From: UBA1479 sp002706405
Lineage (GTDB): Bacteria; Pseudomonadota; Alphaproteobacteria; Rhodospirillales; Casp-alpha2
Reading direction: 5' to 3'
Assembly: GCA_963972255.1 (NCBI GenBank)
Contig: CAXATO010000018.1
Location: 1 to 64,000, forward strand
DNA length: 64,000 bases
A program made the translations under genes and the position numbers. Below, piece by piece: positions 53,054 to 62,774 of the stretch. The notes beneath the pieces are model-generated. The model saw only the letters and a list, made by a program, of their open reading frames with translations, was not told the origin of the DNA and did no database searches. Within the stretch, counting starts at the first letter, position 1; each line of letters begins with the position of its first letter.

Positions 53054-53752
53054 GTGTCAGATGATAATGCGCGGTCATTGGCGCAGGTGCATCTGCTGGA
53101 AGATTTGACTGCGGCCGAGATCGGGCGCCTTGAGCAGGCCTGTTCGTGGAAGACGTATGCGCCCCAGGAACAGATCATCGATCGCCAAAGCGATACGCAA
53201 GACGTCTATTTCGTTGTTTCCGGCGCCGCCCGGGTCGTTATCTACTCTCTGTCCGGGCGGGAAATCACCCTCGACGACGTCAATGCAGGCGGCCATTTCG
53301 GCGACCTGGCGGCGATAGACGGGGAGCCGCGGTCGGCCAGCGTCATGGCGCTTCGGAACACGGTCATCGCATCCTTGTCACAGGAACGGTTCCTGCAGCT
53401 CCTGTCGGAGCATTTCACGGTTACCCTGCGCCTCATGCGCGCGCTGACGCGCATCGTACGGTCTTCGACCGATCGCATCATGGATCTCAGCACGCTCGCT
53501 GCCAACAACCGGGTTCAGGCCGATTTACTGCGTCTGGCGCGTAGCAACATGGTTGGTGAGAACCGCGCCGAACTGAAGCCCATCCCCGTACATGGCGATA
53601 TTGCAAGCCGCGTATCGACGACCCGTGAAACCGTTGCCCGCGTGCTGTCGGACCTGTCCCGCCAGGGCATGGTCGAACGCCAGAAAGACCGTCTGGTTAT
53701 CGACAATGTCAATCGCCTGGAAGACATGGTCGAAGAGGTTCGTGGCGAGTGA
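53054..53752 (+). CDS. Crp/Fnr-family transcriptional regulator
   Basis: 232 residues from GTG 53054, with an AGGGGG site before it. A cyclic-nucleotide-binding domain (about 15-130) contains GHFGDLAAIDGEPRSASV, close to the phosphate-binding cassette of cAMP receptor proteins, so cAMP binding is possible. The C-terminal winged helix is at about 170-225 (IASRVSTTRETVARVLSDLSRQGMVER). There are no N-terminal cysteines for a Fnr FeS cluster. It lies 163 bases before divK. Confidence 0.92.
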   Translation: MSDDNARSLAQVHLLEDLTAAEIGRLEQACSWKTYAPQEQIIDRQSDTQDVYFVVSGAARVVIYSLSGREITLDDVNAGGHFGDLAAIDGEPRSASVMALRNTVIASLSQERFLQLLSEHFTVTLRLMRALTRIVRSSTDRIMDLSTLAANNRVQADLLRLARSNMVGENRAELKPIPVHGDIASRVSTTRETVARVLSDLSRQGMVERQKDRLVIDNVNRLEDMVEEVRGE

Positions 53753-53915
53753 CCATGACCCCTAGCGTCGTTTGACTTGCCGGGGCGTTTCGGACACTAT
53801 CTCAGCTAAGCGTGACGGAGACCTCCGTTCCGGTCGAATGTCCTCGGTCGGGCCAAGGCCGTCGTGCCGGGTAGGGCACTGTCGGCGGCCTCGAAATTGA
53901 TCGAAAGAATGAAAT

Positions 53916-54281
53916 ATGGCGAAAACGATTTTGATTGTTGAGGATAACGATCTCAACATGAAGTTGTTCAACGACCTGCTCCAGGCCAATGGTTACAACA
54001 CCATTCAGACCATGGACGGGCGTGACGCCATTCAGCTTGCCCAGGAACATCGCCCCGATCTGATCCTCATGGACATCCAGCTTCCGGAGATTTCCGGCCT
54101 GGAAGTCACCAAGATGTTGAAGGCCGACGATTCCCTGAAGGAGATCCCGGTCATCGCCGTCACCGCCTTCGCCATGAAGGGGGACGAGGAAAAAATCAGA
54201 GAAGGCGGTTGTGAAGGCTACATCGCCAAGCCGATTTCCGTGCCCACGTTCCTGGAAACCGTCGCGAAATTCCTCGGCTGA
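53916..54281 (+). CDS. divK: Single-domain response regulator DivK
   Basis: 121 residues, one receiver domain with D53 in LILMDIQLPEISG, acidic residues in VEDNDLNMKLF, and the Thr/Lys switch residues VTAFAMKG and YIAKPISV. Sequence, length and its place directly before pleD identify the cell-cycle regulator DivK, which in Caulobacter controls the CckA-CtrA pathway through DivL. Gap to pleD is 21 bases, so they are an operon. Confidence 0.93.
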   Translation: MAKTILIVEDNDLNMKLFNDLLQANGYNTIQTMDGRDAIQLAQEHRPDLILMDIQLPEISGLEVTKMLKADDSLKEIPVIAVTAFAMKGDEEKIREGGCEGYIAKPISVPTFLETVAKFLG

Positions 54282-54302
54282 CCGCCGCGAGAAACCGGAA
54301 CC

Positions 54303-55706
54303 ATGTCGGCACGAATCCTCATCGTTGATGATCTTGCCGCCAGCGTGAAGGTTCTGGCCGCCAAACTCACCAGTGAATACTACGATGTGCTGACCGCCCA
54401 CGACGGACCCACGGCGCTGGAGATCGTGTCCCGGGAAATGCCGGACCTGGTCCTGCTCGACGTCATGATGCCGGGCATGGACGGATTCGAAGTCTGCCGT
54501 CGGATCAAGAAATCGGCGCGCACGGCGCATATTCCCGTGGTCATGGTGACGGCGCTCAACGACATGCGCGACCGCGTCAACGGCCTGCAGGCCGGGGCTG
54601 ATGACTTCCTGACCAAGCCGCTAAACGACACCATGCTGTTTGCCCGCGTGCGCTCCCTGGTGCGCATGAAGCGGACCTTTGACCAGTGGTCCCAGCATCA
54701 GCAGACATCGCGCGACCTGGGCTTTGACGTGGACCCGGACATGACGGATGTCCACGGCCGCGCCGCAGGGGTCATCGTTGTCGATTCCAGCGAAATCCAA
54801 AGCGACAATATTCGGGGGGTTCTCGAGCGTGACGGTCATAACGTGACCGTGCTGAATTCCTACATCGATGCCGCCCAGCATATCGCCGGCGACCTGCCGG
54901 ACGTGGTCGTCGTATCCATGGACTTCGAAGGGGACGAACCCCTGCGGCTGGCCTCGCGCCTGCGCTCGCAAGAGCCGACGCGACAGGTGCCGATCCTGTT
55001 GATCGGCGATGCCGAGGACGAATCGAACCTGATCAAAGGCCTGGAACTGGGGGTTAACGATTGTGTCGTCCGCCCGGTCGACGAACAGGAGATCGTGGCC
55101 CGCGTGCGCACCCAGGTGCGGCGCAAGCGCTATCAGGAGATGCTGCAGTCGAATTTCGAACAGCATCTGTCCATGGCGCTGACCGATGGCCTGACGGGGC
55201 TGCATAACCGGCGCTACCTGGAATCGCACCTGGACGGCATCGTCAAGCGGGCCGGTGACGGCGGCCATGGGTTGTCCCTGATGCTGATCGATCTGGACCA
55301 TTTCAAGCGCGTCAACGACACCTATGGCCATGCCGCCGGTGACGAGGTGCTGCGTGTGGTCGCCAAGCGTCTGCTGCGTAACGTGCGCGGGTTCGATACG
55401 GCGGCCCGTTTCGGCGGCGAGGAATTCATCGTCGCCATGCCCGATACTCCCATTGATATTGCTTTCGCGGTCGCCGACCGCATCCGCACCAAGGTTGCGG
55501 AAGAACCGATTCCCCTGCCGGACGGCAGCCAGCTGACGGTCACGATGAGCGCCGGCGTGGCCGAATTGGTGGAGCCGGGTGAAACGGCGGCGGAATTGAT
55601 CGAGCGCGCGGACAAGGCGCTTTACATGGCCAAACACGACGGCCGCGATCGGGTCGTGCGCGCGGATCCGTTCGTCAAAAAGACAAGCGAAACCGCCGTC
55701 GAATAA
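54303..55706 (+). CDS. pleD: Diguanylate cyclase response regulator PleD
   Basis: 467 residues: receiver 1 with D53 in LVLLDVMMPGMDG, an adaptor receiver (about 150-275) lacking a clear acceptor motif, and a GGDEF domain with GGEEF at 371-375 and an inhibitory RxxD site (R362-D365). It makes c-di-GMP when phosphorylated and is feedback-inhibited. The ALTDGLTGLHNRRYLESHL start of GGDEF is standard. It forms an operon with divK; possible c-di-GMP receptor at 33803. Confidence 0.95.
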   Translation: MSARILIVDDLAASVKVLAAKLTSEYYDVLTAHDGPTALEIVSREMPDLVLLDVMMPGMDGFEVCRRIKKSARTAHIPVVMVTALNDMRDRVNGLQAGADDFLTKPLNDTMLFARVRSLVRMKRTFDQWSQHQQTSRDLGFDVDPDMTDVHGRAAGVIVVDSSEIQSDNIRGVLERDGHNVTVLNSYIDAAQHIAGDLPDVVVVSMDFEGDEPLRLASRLRSQEPTRQVPILLIGDAEDESNLIKGLELGVNDCVVRPVDEQEIVARVRTQVRRKRYQEMLQSNFEQHLSMALTDGLTGLHNRRYLESHLDGIVKRAGDGGHGLSLMLIDLDHFKRVNDTYGHAAGDEVLRVVAKRLLRNVRGFDTAARFGGEEFIVAMPDTPIDIAFAVADRIRTKVAEEPIPLPDGSQLTVTMSAGVAELVEPGETAAELIERADKALYMAKHDGRDRVVRADPFVKKTSETAVE

Positions 55707-55720
55707 GTCGAACGGCGGTT
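55691..55720 (+). terminator. Stem-loop across the pleD stop codon
   Basis: AACCGCCGT (55691-55699) pairs exactly with ACGGCGGTT (55712-55720); the inner bases CGA and TCG add three pairs beside a bulged A. The pleD stop codon lies in the loop. There is no T tract, so it may stabilise the mRNA end or give weak termination between pleD and the convergent rpmG. Confidence 0.4.
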
Positions 55721-55796
55721 GATTGGTCTCTGGTTTCTGGGAAGGATGCCGCCCGATCACGGGCGGAAACGGGGATCAAGGGGCGCCGATGCGGCC

Positions 55797-55964
55797 TTAC
55801 TTGATCTTTTCTTCCTTGAACGCGACGTGTTTGCGGACCACGGGGTCATACTTGCGCATTTCGAACTTTTCCGTCGAATTGCGCGGATTTTTCTTCGTCA
55901 CATAGAAGAATCCCGTGTCAGCCGTGCTGACCATTTTCACAAGAATGGTGGCCGATTTTGCCAT
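55797..55964 (-). CDS. rpmG: 50S ribosomal protein L33
   Basis: 55 residues from ATG 55964: MAKSATILVKMVSTADTGFF with YVTKKNPRNSTEKFEMRKYDP after it, the complete L33 sequence in its zinc-free form (no CxxC pairs). It sits in the 50S subunit near the E site. The place next to pleD and the S41/rnr/topA run is common in alphaproteobacteria. Confidence 0.97.
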   Translation of the reverse strand: MAKSATILVKMVSTADTGFFYVTKKNPRNSTEKFEMRKYDPVVRKHVAFKEEKIK

Positions 55965-56065
55965 GGTGCGAAGTTCCGCTTTGGTTTTCAGACGGGTCGA
56001 AGGCGCGAAACATACAGGGCCGGACGAGCAAGTCAAGAGGCACGGCGAAACCGCCGCCTTATGGC

Positions 56066-57685
56066 CTATTCCAAAGCCGCCGCGTCGGCCCGGGCGGTCG
56101 TCGAGGTATAGGTCAGGGCGCGGGCATAGAGGGCGCGGTCTTCGATGATCCGCCGGGCCACGTCGCGGTCCTTGGCGTCGTCATGGCGTTCCGGCGGGCA
56201 GGTGTCGCGCAGCCGCGTGCGTTCCTCTTCGTCCAGCGGGCCGCCGCGGCGCCAGCGGGCCAGCACGTCGGCCTGATAGGGCTCGTTGCCGATCCCGGAC
56301 AGGACCGGGTCCCGGGTCTCGCTGTCCGTGGGAATCTCCGCCGAGGATGAGGTGCACACGATCGGATGCACGCCCAGGCCGTGAAGGGTGTAGCCCGTGG
56401 GTGTGATCAGCTTCGACCAGGTGATGGTCAACTCACCGTCATTGGGCAGGCGGATCACCGTCTGCACGCTGCCCTTGCCGTAGGACGACGTGCCCACGAC
56501 CACGGCGCGTCCGCGATCCTGCAGGGCGGCGGCGGTGATTTCCGCCGCCGAGGCCGACTTGCCGTCGATCAGGATGACCAGGGGCAGGCCGTTCAGGATG
56601 TCGTGACCATCGGCGTTGTAGTGGTGGACGCTGTCCGGATGGCGGCCGCGCGTGGTGATGATATGGCCCTGAGTCAGGAACAGGTTGGCCAGCTTGACCG
56701 ATTGGCGCAACAGTCCGCCCGGGTTGCCGCGCAGGTCCATGACCATGCCCTTGAGCGGGACCTTGGCTTCGGCCTTCGCGGTCAGGATGGCCTTCTTCAC
56801 GGAATCAGCGGTCTTCTGGTTGAAGCTGGCGACCGCCGCATAGATGATCCCGTCCTTGACCGTATGGCTCACCGTGACCGGCACGATATGGCGGCGGACC
56901 AGGTTCAGGGACCAGCCTTCGGGCCGGCTCTCGCGCTTCAGTCGCAGGCGCACGGACGTGTCGATGGGGCCGCGCAGAAGCTTCACGATCTGGCGGGCCG
57001 GCAGACCCTTGAGCGCCACGCCGTCGGCGGAGACGATGACGTCGCCGACCTTCAGATCCGCCTTCGCCGCCGGGGTGCCGGGGGTGATGCGATAGACTTC
57101 GGTGACGTCGCCCTTCTGCCGGAAGCGCACGCCGATGCCGCCGAACCCGTCGCGCCGGGCGCGGTTGCGCTGCGCTTCCTCGCGCCCGGAATAGCGGGAA
57201 TAGATATCCAGTTCCGTCAACATGCCGTCGAACACGGCTTCGTAGATCTTTTCCGGGCTGGCGCGGCGCATTTCCTCGGACCAGCCGCGTGCGGCCTGGG
57301 AGGCCCGCGCCGTCAGTAGGGCCCAGCCATAGGCGTCGCCGTCCTTGGGCAGGGCCTCGCGGGCGATCTCCTGCCCGTTATCGGTCAGGCGGACCTCTTC
57401 CTTGCCGATCTCGATGGCAATGGCCGGGTCGATGGCGCCCAGGCCGCGCAGGCCCTCCGTGCCGATCTCGCGGATCGGCATGGGCTCCAGATACTTTTCG
57501 GCGATGTTTTCGTATCCCGCGGCAATGACCTCGGCCGCGGCGGGCATGGAAAACCCGCTGTCCTTGTCGGTCGTCGCCTGAGGAGTCGGCGTGCCGGCGC
57601 AGGCGACGAGCAGCAGCGCCGCCGAAACGGCGACCAGGCCCCGGTTGAGCCGGATTGCGGGAAAGCGTGCGCCCATGCGGATCAT
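56066..57685 (-). CDS. S41-family C-terminal-processing protease, lipoprotein
   Basis: 539 residues. A lipobox LLLVACAG puts the lipid-bearing Cys at about residue 29. A PDZ domain (about 205-280, TPGTPAAKADLKVGDVIVSADGVALKGLPARQIVKLLRGPIDTSVRL) precedes the S41 core with catalytic Ser in DGKSASAAEITAAAL and Lys in TSSYGKGSVQT. It cleaves protein C-termini in the periplasm. It lies between rnr and rpmG in the same direction; length beyond the classical CtpA comes from the N-terminal 150 residues. Confidence 0.9.
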   Translation of the reverse strand: MIRMGARFPAIRLNRGLVAVSAALLLVACAGTPTPQATTDKDSGFSMPAAAEVIAAGYENIAEKYLEPMPIREIGTEGLRGLGAIDPAIAIEIGKEEVRLTDNGQEIAREALPKDGDAYGWALLTARASQAARGWSEEMRRASPEKIYEAVFDGMLTELDIYSRYSGREEAQRNRARRDGFGGIGVRFRQKGDVTEVYRITPGTPAAKADLKVGDVIVSADGVALKGLPARQIVKLLRGPIDTSVRLRLKRESRPEGWSLNLVRRHIVPVTVSHTVKDGIIYAAVASFNQKTADSVKKAILTAKAEAKVPLKGMVMDLRGNPGGLLRQSVKLANLFLTQGHIITTRGRHPDSVHHYNADGHDILNGLPLVILIDGKSASAAEITAAALQDRGRAVVVGTSSYGKGSVQTVIRLPNDGELTITWSKLITPTGYTLHGLGVHPIVCTSSSAEIPTDSETRDPVLSGIGNEPYQADVLARWRRGGPLDEEERTRLRDTCPPERHDDAKDRDVARRIIEDRALYARALTYTSTTARADAAALE

Positions 57686-57747
57686 AGTCTGGGATTGTCC
57701 GCGATTTTCAGGCCGCCGTCATTATGAAAACTTTCGAAGGGCGGAGA

Positions 57748-60045
57748 TCAGCCCCGCTTGGCTTTGCCGGACTTCTTGCCGCGGCCCTTCTTGGACTTGT
57801 CCTTGCCGCCGCTGCGCCCGCTGCCTTTCCGGCCGCCGCCGGAGGGGCGTCCGCCCGGGGTGAAGCGCCCGCGGCCACCGCCGTTGTTGGGATCGGCGCC
57901 GTCCATCAATTCGAAGATCATGCCGCCGGTCAGCGGCCGGGCTTCGACCAGGCGAACCTCGACGGCCTCGCCCAGGACGTAGGTCTTGCCGTTGGAGCGC
58001 CCGCGCAGGCGATGGTGGGCCTCGTCGTGGATGTAATAATCGTTGGGTAGGGAGCGGATCGGGATCAGGCCGTCCGCCCCGCTGTCGCTCAGGGTGATGA
58101 ACAGGCCGAAGCGGGTGACGCCGTTGATGCGGCCAAGAAATGTCGCTCCGACCCGGTCGGCCAGGAATTGGGTGGTGAAGCGGTCCACTGCCGCCCGCTC
58201 CGCCGCCGCCGCCCGCCGTTCCGTGAACGACAGATGCTGGCCCATTTCGGCGAAGTCTTTGTGATCGGTCTCCAGGGCACCATCGCCCAATCTGCCGCCG
58301 CGGATCAGGGCGCGGTGGACCAGCAAGTCCGAATAGCGCCGGATCGGCGAGGTGAAATGGCAATAGCGGCGGAGCGCCAGGCCGAAATGGCCGATGTTTT
58401 CGGGCGAATACTCGGCCTGCGCCTGCGAGCGCAGGACCAGTTCCTGGACCATGCGTTCGAACGGCCCGCCCTTGGCTTTCGCCAGGATCTGGTTGAACAC
58501 CTTGGACTGCATGACCTGGCCCTTGGCGATCTTGAGCCCGATGGTTTCCAGCGCCTCCGACAGACCCGAGACCTTGGCCGGGCTGGGCTGGTCGTGAATC
58601 CGGTACATGCAGGGAAGGCTTTTCTTTTCAAGGGTTTCCGCCGCCGCCACGTTGGCCGTGATCATGAATTCTTCGATCAGCCGGTGGCTGTCGAAGCGTT
58701 CGCGCATGGCGATCTCGGCGACGGTGCCGCGGTCGTTCAGGATCACCTTGCGTTCCGGCAGGTCCAGGTTCAGCACGCCGCGGGCCTGTCGGTTGCGGGA
58801 CAGGGCCTCGTAGGCGCCGTAAAGGGGGGCGATGACGTCCTTGACCAGAACGTCCGTCACATCGTCTGGGCGGCCGTCCTGGGCCGCCTGGACCTGCTCG
58901 TAGGTCAGACGGGCGGCGGACCGCATCATGGCGCGTTCGAAGCGGTGGCGCGTCAGGTTGCCGTCGCCGTCGATCCATAGGTGGGCGACCAAACAGGGGC
59001 GGTCCTCCTTGGGCTTCAGCGAACACCAGCCGTTGGACAACTCCTCCGGCAGCATGGGCACAACGCGGTCGGGGAAATAGACGCTGTTGCCCCGGTCGTA
59101 GGCGCTGCGGTCGAGCGCGTCGCCGGGCCGCACGTACCAGGACACGTCGGCGATGGCGACCATCAGATGCCAACCGCCCGGCCGGTCCAGATCCGGTTCC
59201 GCGAACACGGCATCGTCGAAATCGCGGGCGTCGGCGCCGTCGATGGTGACCAGCGGCACATCGCGCAGGTCGACCCGGTCGCCCAGCGGTGCCGGTCCCG
59301 CGGCCTTGGCCTGGTCAAGGGCATCGGCGGGAAATTCGCTCGGCAGTTCGTGTTCATGGATGGAAATCAGGCTGATCGACTTGGGGGCGTCCATGGCGCC
59401 CAGGACGTCGGTCACCTTGGCCTTGCGCAGGCCCAGCTCCTTGCCGGGCAGGGCGGCGGCACGCACCAGGTCGCCCGGCTTGGCGCCGCCGGACTGTCCC
59501 GCCGGAACGACATAATCCTGCTTGGCGCGGCGGTCCGTGCTTTCGATGCGGCCCTCACCGCCGACGTCGCGGTAGACCCCCATGATCGCAGAGGGGGCGG
59601 AGGGCAGGCGGCGGATGGAGCGGCCCTGATAGACGCCGCGCCCCGTGCGCTCCAGGCGCGCCAGCACGCGGTCGCCGGTGCCCAGCGCGGGCTGGCCCTT
59701 GCGTTCGGGCGCCATGTAGATGGCCGGCGGCGGGCCGGCGGCGTCTTCATCCCAGTTTTCCGGTCGGGCCATCAATTCGCCCTCGGCGTCGACCCCGGTG
59801 ATGTGCAGGACCGTGACCTCGGGCAGGGTGCCCGGCTCGGCGAAACGTTTGCTCCGTCCGCGCTGCAGGGCGCCGTCGCGTTCCAGGTCCTTCAGGATCT
59901 CGCGCAGCATGACCTTGCCTTCGGACCCCATTTTGAAGGCGCGGGCGATCTCACGCTTGCCGACGCGCTTGGGGCTCGACTGGATGAACTCCAGGATTTC
60001 CTCCCGCGTCGGGAAGGGCGGCTTCGATTTCGGAGGTCTGGCCAC
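57748..60045 (-). CDS. rnr: Ribonuclease R
   Basis: 765 residues from GTG 60045, opening with a winged-helix start (TREEILEFIQSSPKRVGKREIARAF), then cold-shock domains, the RNB catalytic domain with VTIDGADARDFDDAVFAEPDLDRPGG (metal Asp cluster), and an S1 domain (VGATFLGRINGVTRFGLFITL). The last 40 residues are a Gly/Lys/Arg-rich basic tail. It degrades structured RNA 3' to 5'. It lies 15 bases after topA in the same operon. Confidence 0.96.
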   Translation of the reverse strand: MARPPKSKPPFPTREEILEFIQSSPKRVGKREIARAFKMGSEGKVMLREILKDLERDGALQRGRSKRFAEPGTLPEVTVLHITGVDAEGELMARPENWDEDAAGPPPAIYMAPERKGQPALGTGDRVLARLERTGRGVYQGRSIRRLPSAPSAIMGVYRDVGGEGRIESTDRRAKQDYVVPAGQSGGAKPGDLVRAAALPGKELGLRKAKVTDVLGAMDAPKSISLISIHEHELPSEFPADALDQAKAAGPAPLGDRVDLRDVPLVTIDGADARDFDDAVFAEPDLDRPGGWHLMVAIADVSWYVRPGDALDRSAYDRGNSVYFPDRVVPMLPEELSNGWCSLKPKEDRPCLVAHLWIDGDGNLTRHRFERAMMRSAARLTYEQVQAAQDGRPDDVTDVLVKDVIAPLYGAYEALSRNRQARGVLNLDLPERKVILNDRGTVAEIAMRERFDSHRLIEEFMITANVAAAETLEKKSLPCMYRIHDQPSPAKVSGLSEALETIGLKIAKGQVMQSKVFNQILAKAKGGPFERMVQELVLRSQAQAEYSPENIGHFGLALRRYCHFTSPIRRYSDLLVHRALIRGGRLGDGALETDHKDFAEMGQHLSFTERRAAAAERAAVDRFTTQFLADRVGATFLGRINGVTRFGLFITLSDSGADGLIPIRSLPNDYYIHDEAHHRLRGRSNGKTYVLGEAVEVRLVEARPLTGGMIFELMDGADPNNGGGRGRFTPGGRPSGGGRKGSGRSGGKDKSKKGRGKKSGKAKRG

Positions 60046-60060
60046 GGCGGGCGGCCCGGA

Positions 60061-62724
60061 TCAGGCGTCGCTGGCGGACGGGGGCGCGTCGCCGTCGGCT
60101 GGCGTCTTCTTGGCTGCTTTCTTTTTGGCGGCAGGCTTTTTCTTAGCTGCCTTTTTCTTCGGCGCGGCCTTCTTGGCGGCGGCCTTCTTCGGCGCCGGGG
60201 CCTTCTTGCCGCCCTTGGCGGCGATCAGTTCCAGGGCCTTTTCCAAGGTCAGGGTTTCCTTGTCCATGTCCTTGGGCAGGGAGGCCATGACCTTGCCGTG
60301 CTGCACGAAAGGTCCCCATCGCCCGGCCTTCAGGGTGACGGGCTTCTTGTCTGTCGGGTGCTTGCCCAGTTCCTTGGGCGGGTCCTTGCGCGGCTTGTCG
60401 GCGAACAGCACGACCGCGCGGTTCAGGCCCACGGTCAGCACGTCGTCGTCGCCCTTCAACGACACATAGGTGCCGCCCATCTTGAGGAACGGGCCGAAGC
60501 GGCCGAGCCCGGCGGTGATCATGTCGCCGGTTTCCGGATGCAGGCCGACCTCGCGCGGCAGGGCGAGCAGACCCAGCGCCATCTCGAGATCGATGGTCGC
60601 GGCGCTGACGCCCTTGGGCAGGGAGGCGCGCTTGGGCTTGGGGCCGCCTTCTTCGGCGTCGCCCAACTGCACATAGGCGCCGTAGGGGCCCTTGCGCACG
60701 GTGATGGGCAGGCCCGTCTCGGGATCGTCGCCCAACAGGCGGGGGAAGATTTCCGGCGCCGCTTCGCCGCCGTCGCCGTTCTCGCCGTTGGGCACGGCCA
60801 AGGCCTGGGTGTGCTTGCACTCGGGATAGTTCGAACAGCCGATGAAGGCGCCGAACTTGCCCAGCTTCAGGCCCATGCGGCCATCGGCACAGACGGGGCA
60901 TTTGCGCGGGTCGCGGCCGTCTTCGCCCATGGGGAAGAAGTGCGGGCCGAGAAGTTCGTCGAGGGTATCCAGGACCTCCCGCACGCGCAGTTCCTTGGTG
61001 CCGTCGACGGCCTTGGAGAACGCGTCCCAGAAATCGCGCAGTACCTGTTTCCAGTCGCGCCGCCCGCCGGAAATATCGTCCAGCCGTTCTTCGAGCTCGG
61101 CCGTGAATCCGTATTCCACGTAGCGTTCGAAGAAGCTCGACAGGAAGGCGGTGACCAGGCGGCCACGGTCCTCGGGCATGAAGCGGCGGCTTTCCAGCTT
61201 CACGTAATTGCGGTCCTGCAGGACCGAGATGATCGAGGCATAGGTCGACGGCCGGCCGATGCCAAGTTCTTCCAGCCGCTTGACCAGGCTGGCTTCCGTG
61301 TAGCGCGGCGGCGGCTGGGTGAAGTGCTGGTCGGCGTCCACGTCCTGGCGGGCCAGATGTTGGCCTTTCTTGACGTCAGGCAGGATGCGCAACTTGTCGT
61401 CGTCGTCCCCGTCGGTGGCGGCGTCTTCGTCCTTGCCTTCCTGGTAGACCTTCAGGAAGCCGTCGAAGGCGATGACCGACCCGGTCGCGCGCAGGGCGCA
61501 GGACCCGTCGGCGGCGGCGATATCGACGGCAACCTGGTCGAGGACCGCGTTTTCCATCTGGCAGGCGACGGTCCGTTTCCAGATCAGGTCGTAAAGCTTG
61601 CGCTGATCGTCGTCCAGGTACTGGGCCACGTCTTCGGGCCGGCGGGCGACATCCGTCGGACGGATCGCTTCGTGCGCTTCCTGGGCGTTCTTGGCTTTGG
61701 ACTTATAAATTCGCGCTTCACCCGGCAGATACGGCGCGCCGTAGGAGCTTTTGATCAGGTCGCGGACGGCATTGACGGCCTCGTTGGCCATGGTCACGCC
61801 GTCGGTTCGCATATAGGTGATCAGGCCGACTGTGTCGCCGCCGATGTTGACACCTTCGTACAGGCGCTGGGCGACCTGCATGGTGCGCTTGGCGCCGAAA
61901 TAGAGCTTGCGCGCGGCTTCCTGCTGCAGGGTCGAGGTCGTGAACGGCGGGGCCGGATTGCGCCGGGACTGCTTGCGCTGAACGTCGGCGACGGAAAAAT
62001 CACCGGCTTCGACGGCCTTTTTGGCGCGTTCGGCATCGGCCTGCGAGCCCAGGTCCATCTTGCCGAGCTTCTGGCCGTTCAGATGGGTCAGCTGCGCCGA
62101 GATCTTGTGCCCGCCGTCGGCGGCGAAGGTCGCCTTGATGGACCAGAATTCCTGGCGCCGGAAGATTTCGATTTCGGCTTCGCGTTCGCAGATCAATCGC
62201 AAGGCGACGGACTGCACGCGGCCGGCCGACCGCGATCCGGGCAGCTTGCGCCACAACACCGGTGACAGGGTGAAGCCGACCAGATAGTCGAGCGCACGGC
62301 GCGCCAGATAGGCGTCGACCAGTTCGCGGTCCAGGTCGCGTGGGTGGTCGAACGCCGCCTTGACCGCGTCCTTGGTGATTTCGTTGAACACGACGCGCTT
62401 TACGTCGACATTTTTCAGCGCGTTCTTTTTGTTCAGGACCTCCTGGACGTGCCAGGAAATGGCTTCGCCTTCACGGTCGGGGTCAGTCGCGAGATACAGT
62501 TTATCCGCGCCCTTGACGGCATCGGCGATCGCCTTGATGTGCTTTTCGGAACGGGCGTCGATTTCCCAGTCCATATCGAAGTCGGCGTCCGGGCGCACGG
62601 ACCCGTCCTTGGACGGCAGGTCGCGGATATGGCCGTAACTGGCCAGCACCGTGTAACCGGGGCCCAGGTATTTGTTGATCGTTTTCGCCTTGGCCGGGCT
62701 TTCAACGACGACGACGTCGGTCAT
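60061..62724 (-). CDS. topA: DNA topoisomerase I
   Basis: 887 residues. Toprim domain opening VVVESPAKAKTINKYLGPGY with the acidic DPDREGE; catalytic Tyr304 in LITYMRTDG; a C4-type zinc motif CPVCADGRMGLKLGKFGAFIGCSNYPEC near 580-610; topoisomerase C-terminal repeats; and a Lys/Ala-rich tail of about 55 residues (APKKAAAKKAAPKKKAAKK). It relaxes negative supercoils. Part of the dprA-topA-rnr run. Confidence 0.97.
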   Translation of the reverse strand: MTDVVVVESPAKAKTINKYLGPGYTVLASYGHIRDLPSKDGSVRPDADFDMDWEIDARSEKHIKAIADAVKGADKLYLATDPDREGEAISWHVQEVLNKKNALKNVDVKRVVFNEITKDAVKAAFDHPRDLDRELVDAYLARRALDYLVGFTLSPVLWRKLPGSRSAGRVQSVALRLICEREAEIEIFRRQEFWSIKATFAADGGHKISAQLTHLNGQKLGKMDLGSQADAERAKKAVEAGDFSVADVQRKQSRRNPAPPFTTSTLQQEAARKLYFGAKRTMQVAQRLYEGVNIGGDTVGLITYMRTDGVTMANEAVNAVRDLIKSSYGAPYLPGEARIYKSKAKNAQEAHEAIRPTDVARRPEDVAQYLDDDQRKLYDLIWKRTVACQMENAVLDQVAVDIAAADGSCALRATGSVIAFDGFLKVYQEGKDEDAATDGDDDDKLRILPDVKKGQHLARQDVDADQHFTQPPPRYTEASLVKRLEELGIGRPSTYASIISVLQDRNYVKLESRRFMPEDRGRLVTAFLSSFFERYVEYGFTAELEERLDDISGGRRDWKQVLRDFWDAFSKAVDGTKELRVREVLDTLDELLGPHFFPMGEDGRDPRKCPVCADGRMGLKLGKFGAFIGCSNYPECKHTQALAVPNGENGDGGEAAPEIFPRLLGDDPETGLPITVRKGPYGAYVQLGDAEEGGPKPKRASLPKGVSAATIDLEMALGLLALPREVGLHPETGDMITAGLGRFGPFLKMGGTYVSLKGDDDVLTVGLNRAVVLFADKPRKDPPKELGKHPTDKKPVTLKAGRWGPFVQHGKVMASLPKDMDKETLTLEKALELIAAKGGKKAPAPKKAAAKKAAPKKKAAKKKPAAKKKAAKKTPADGDAPPSASDA

Positions 62725-62774
62725 GCGAGACTTGCCTTTTCTCGGCCGGCCTTCGGGGCCGCTGCCCCGGCCGG

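Noticed and set aside
60061..60230. Lys/Ala-rich tail of topA as a separate histone-like gene
   Set aside because: It is in frame with topA without a start signal; basic tails are common in topoisomerase I of this group.
58981..62265. A 1094-codon open frame on the + strand
   Set aside because: Antisense shadow of rnr and topA, which have full family motifs; the + strand protein is His/Gly/Arg-rich with no domain.
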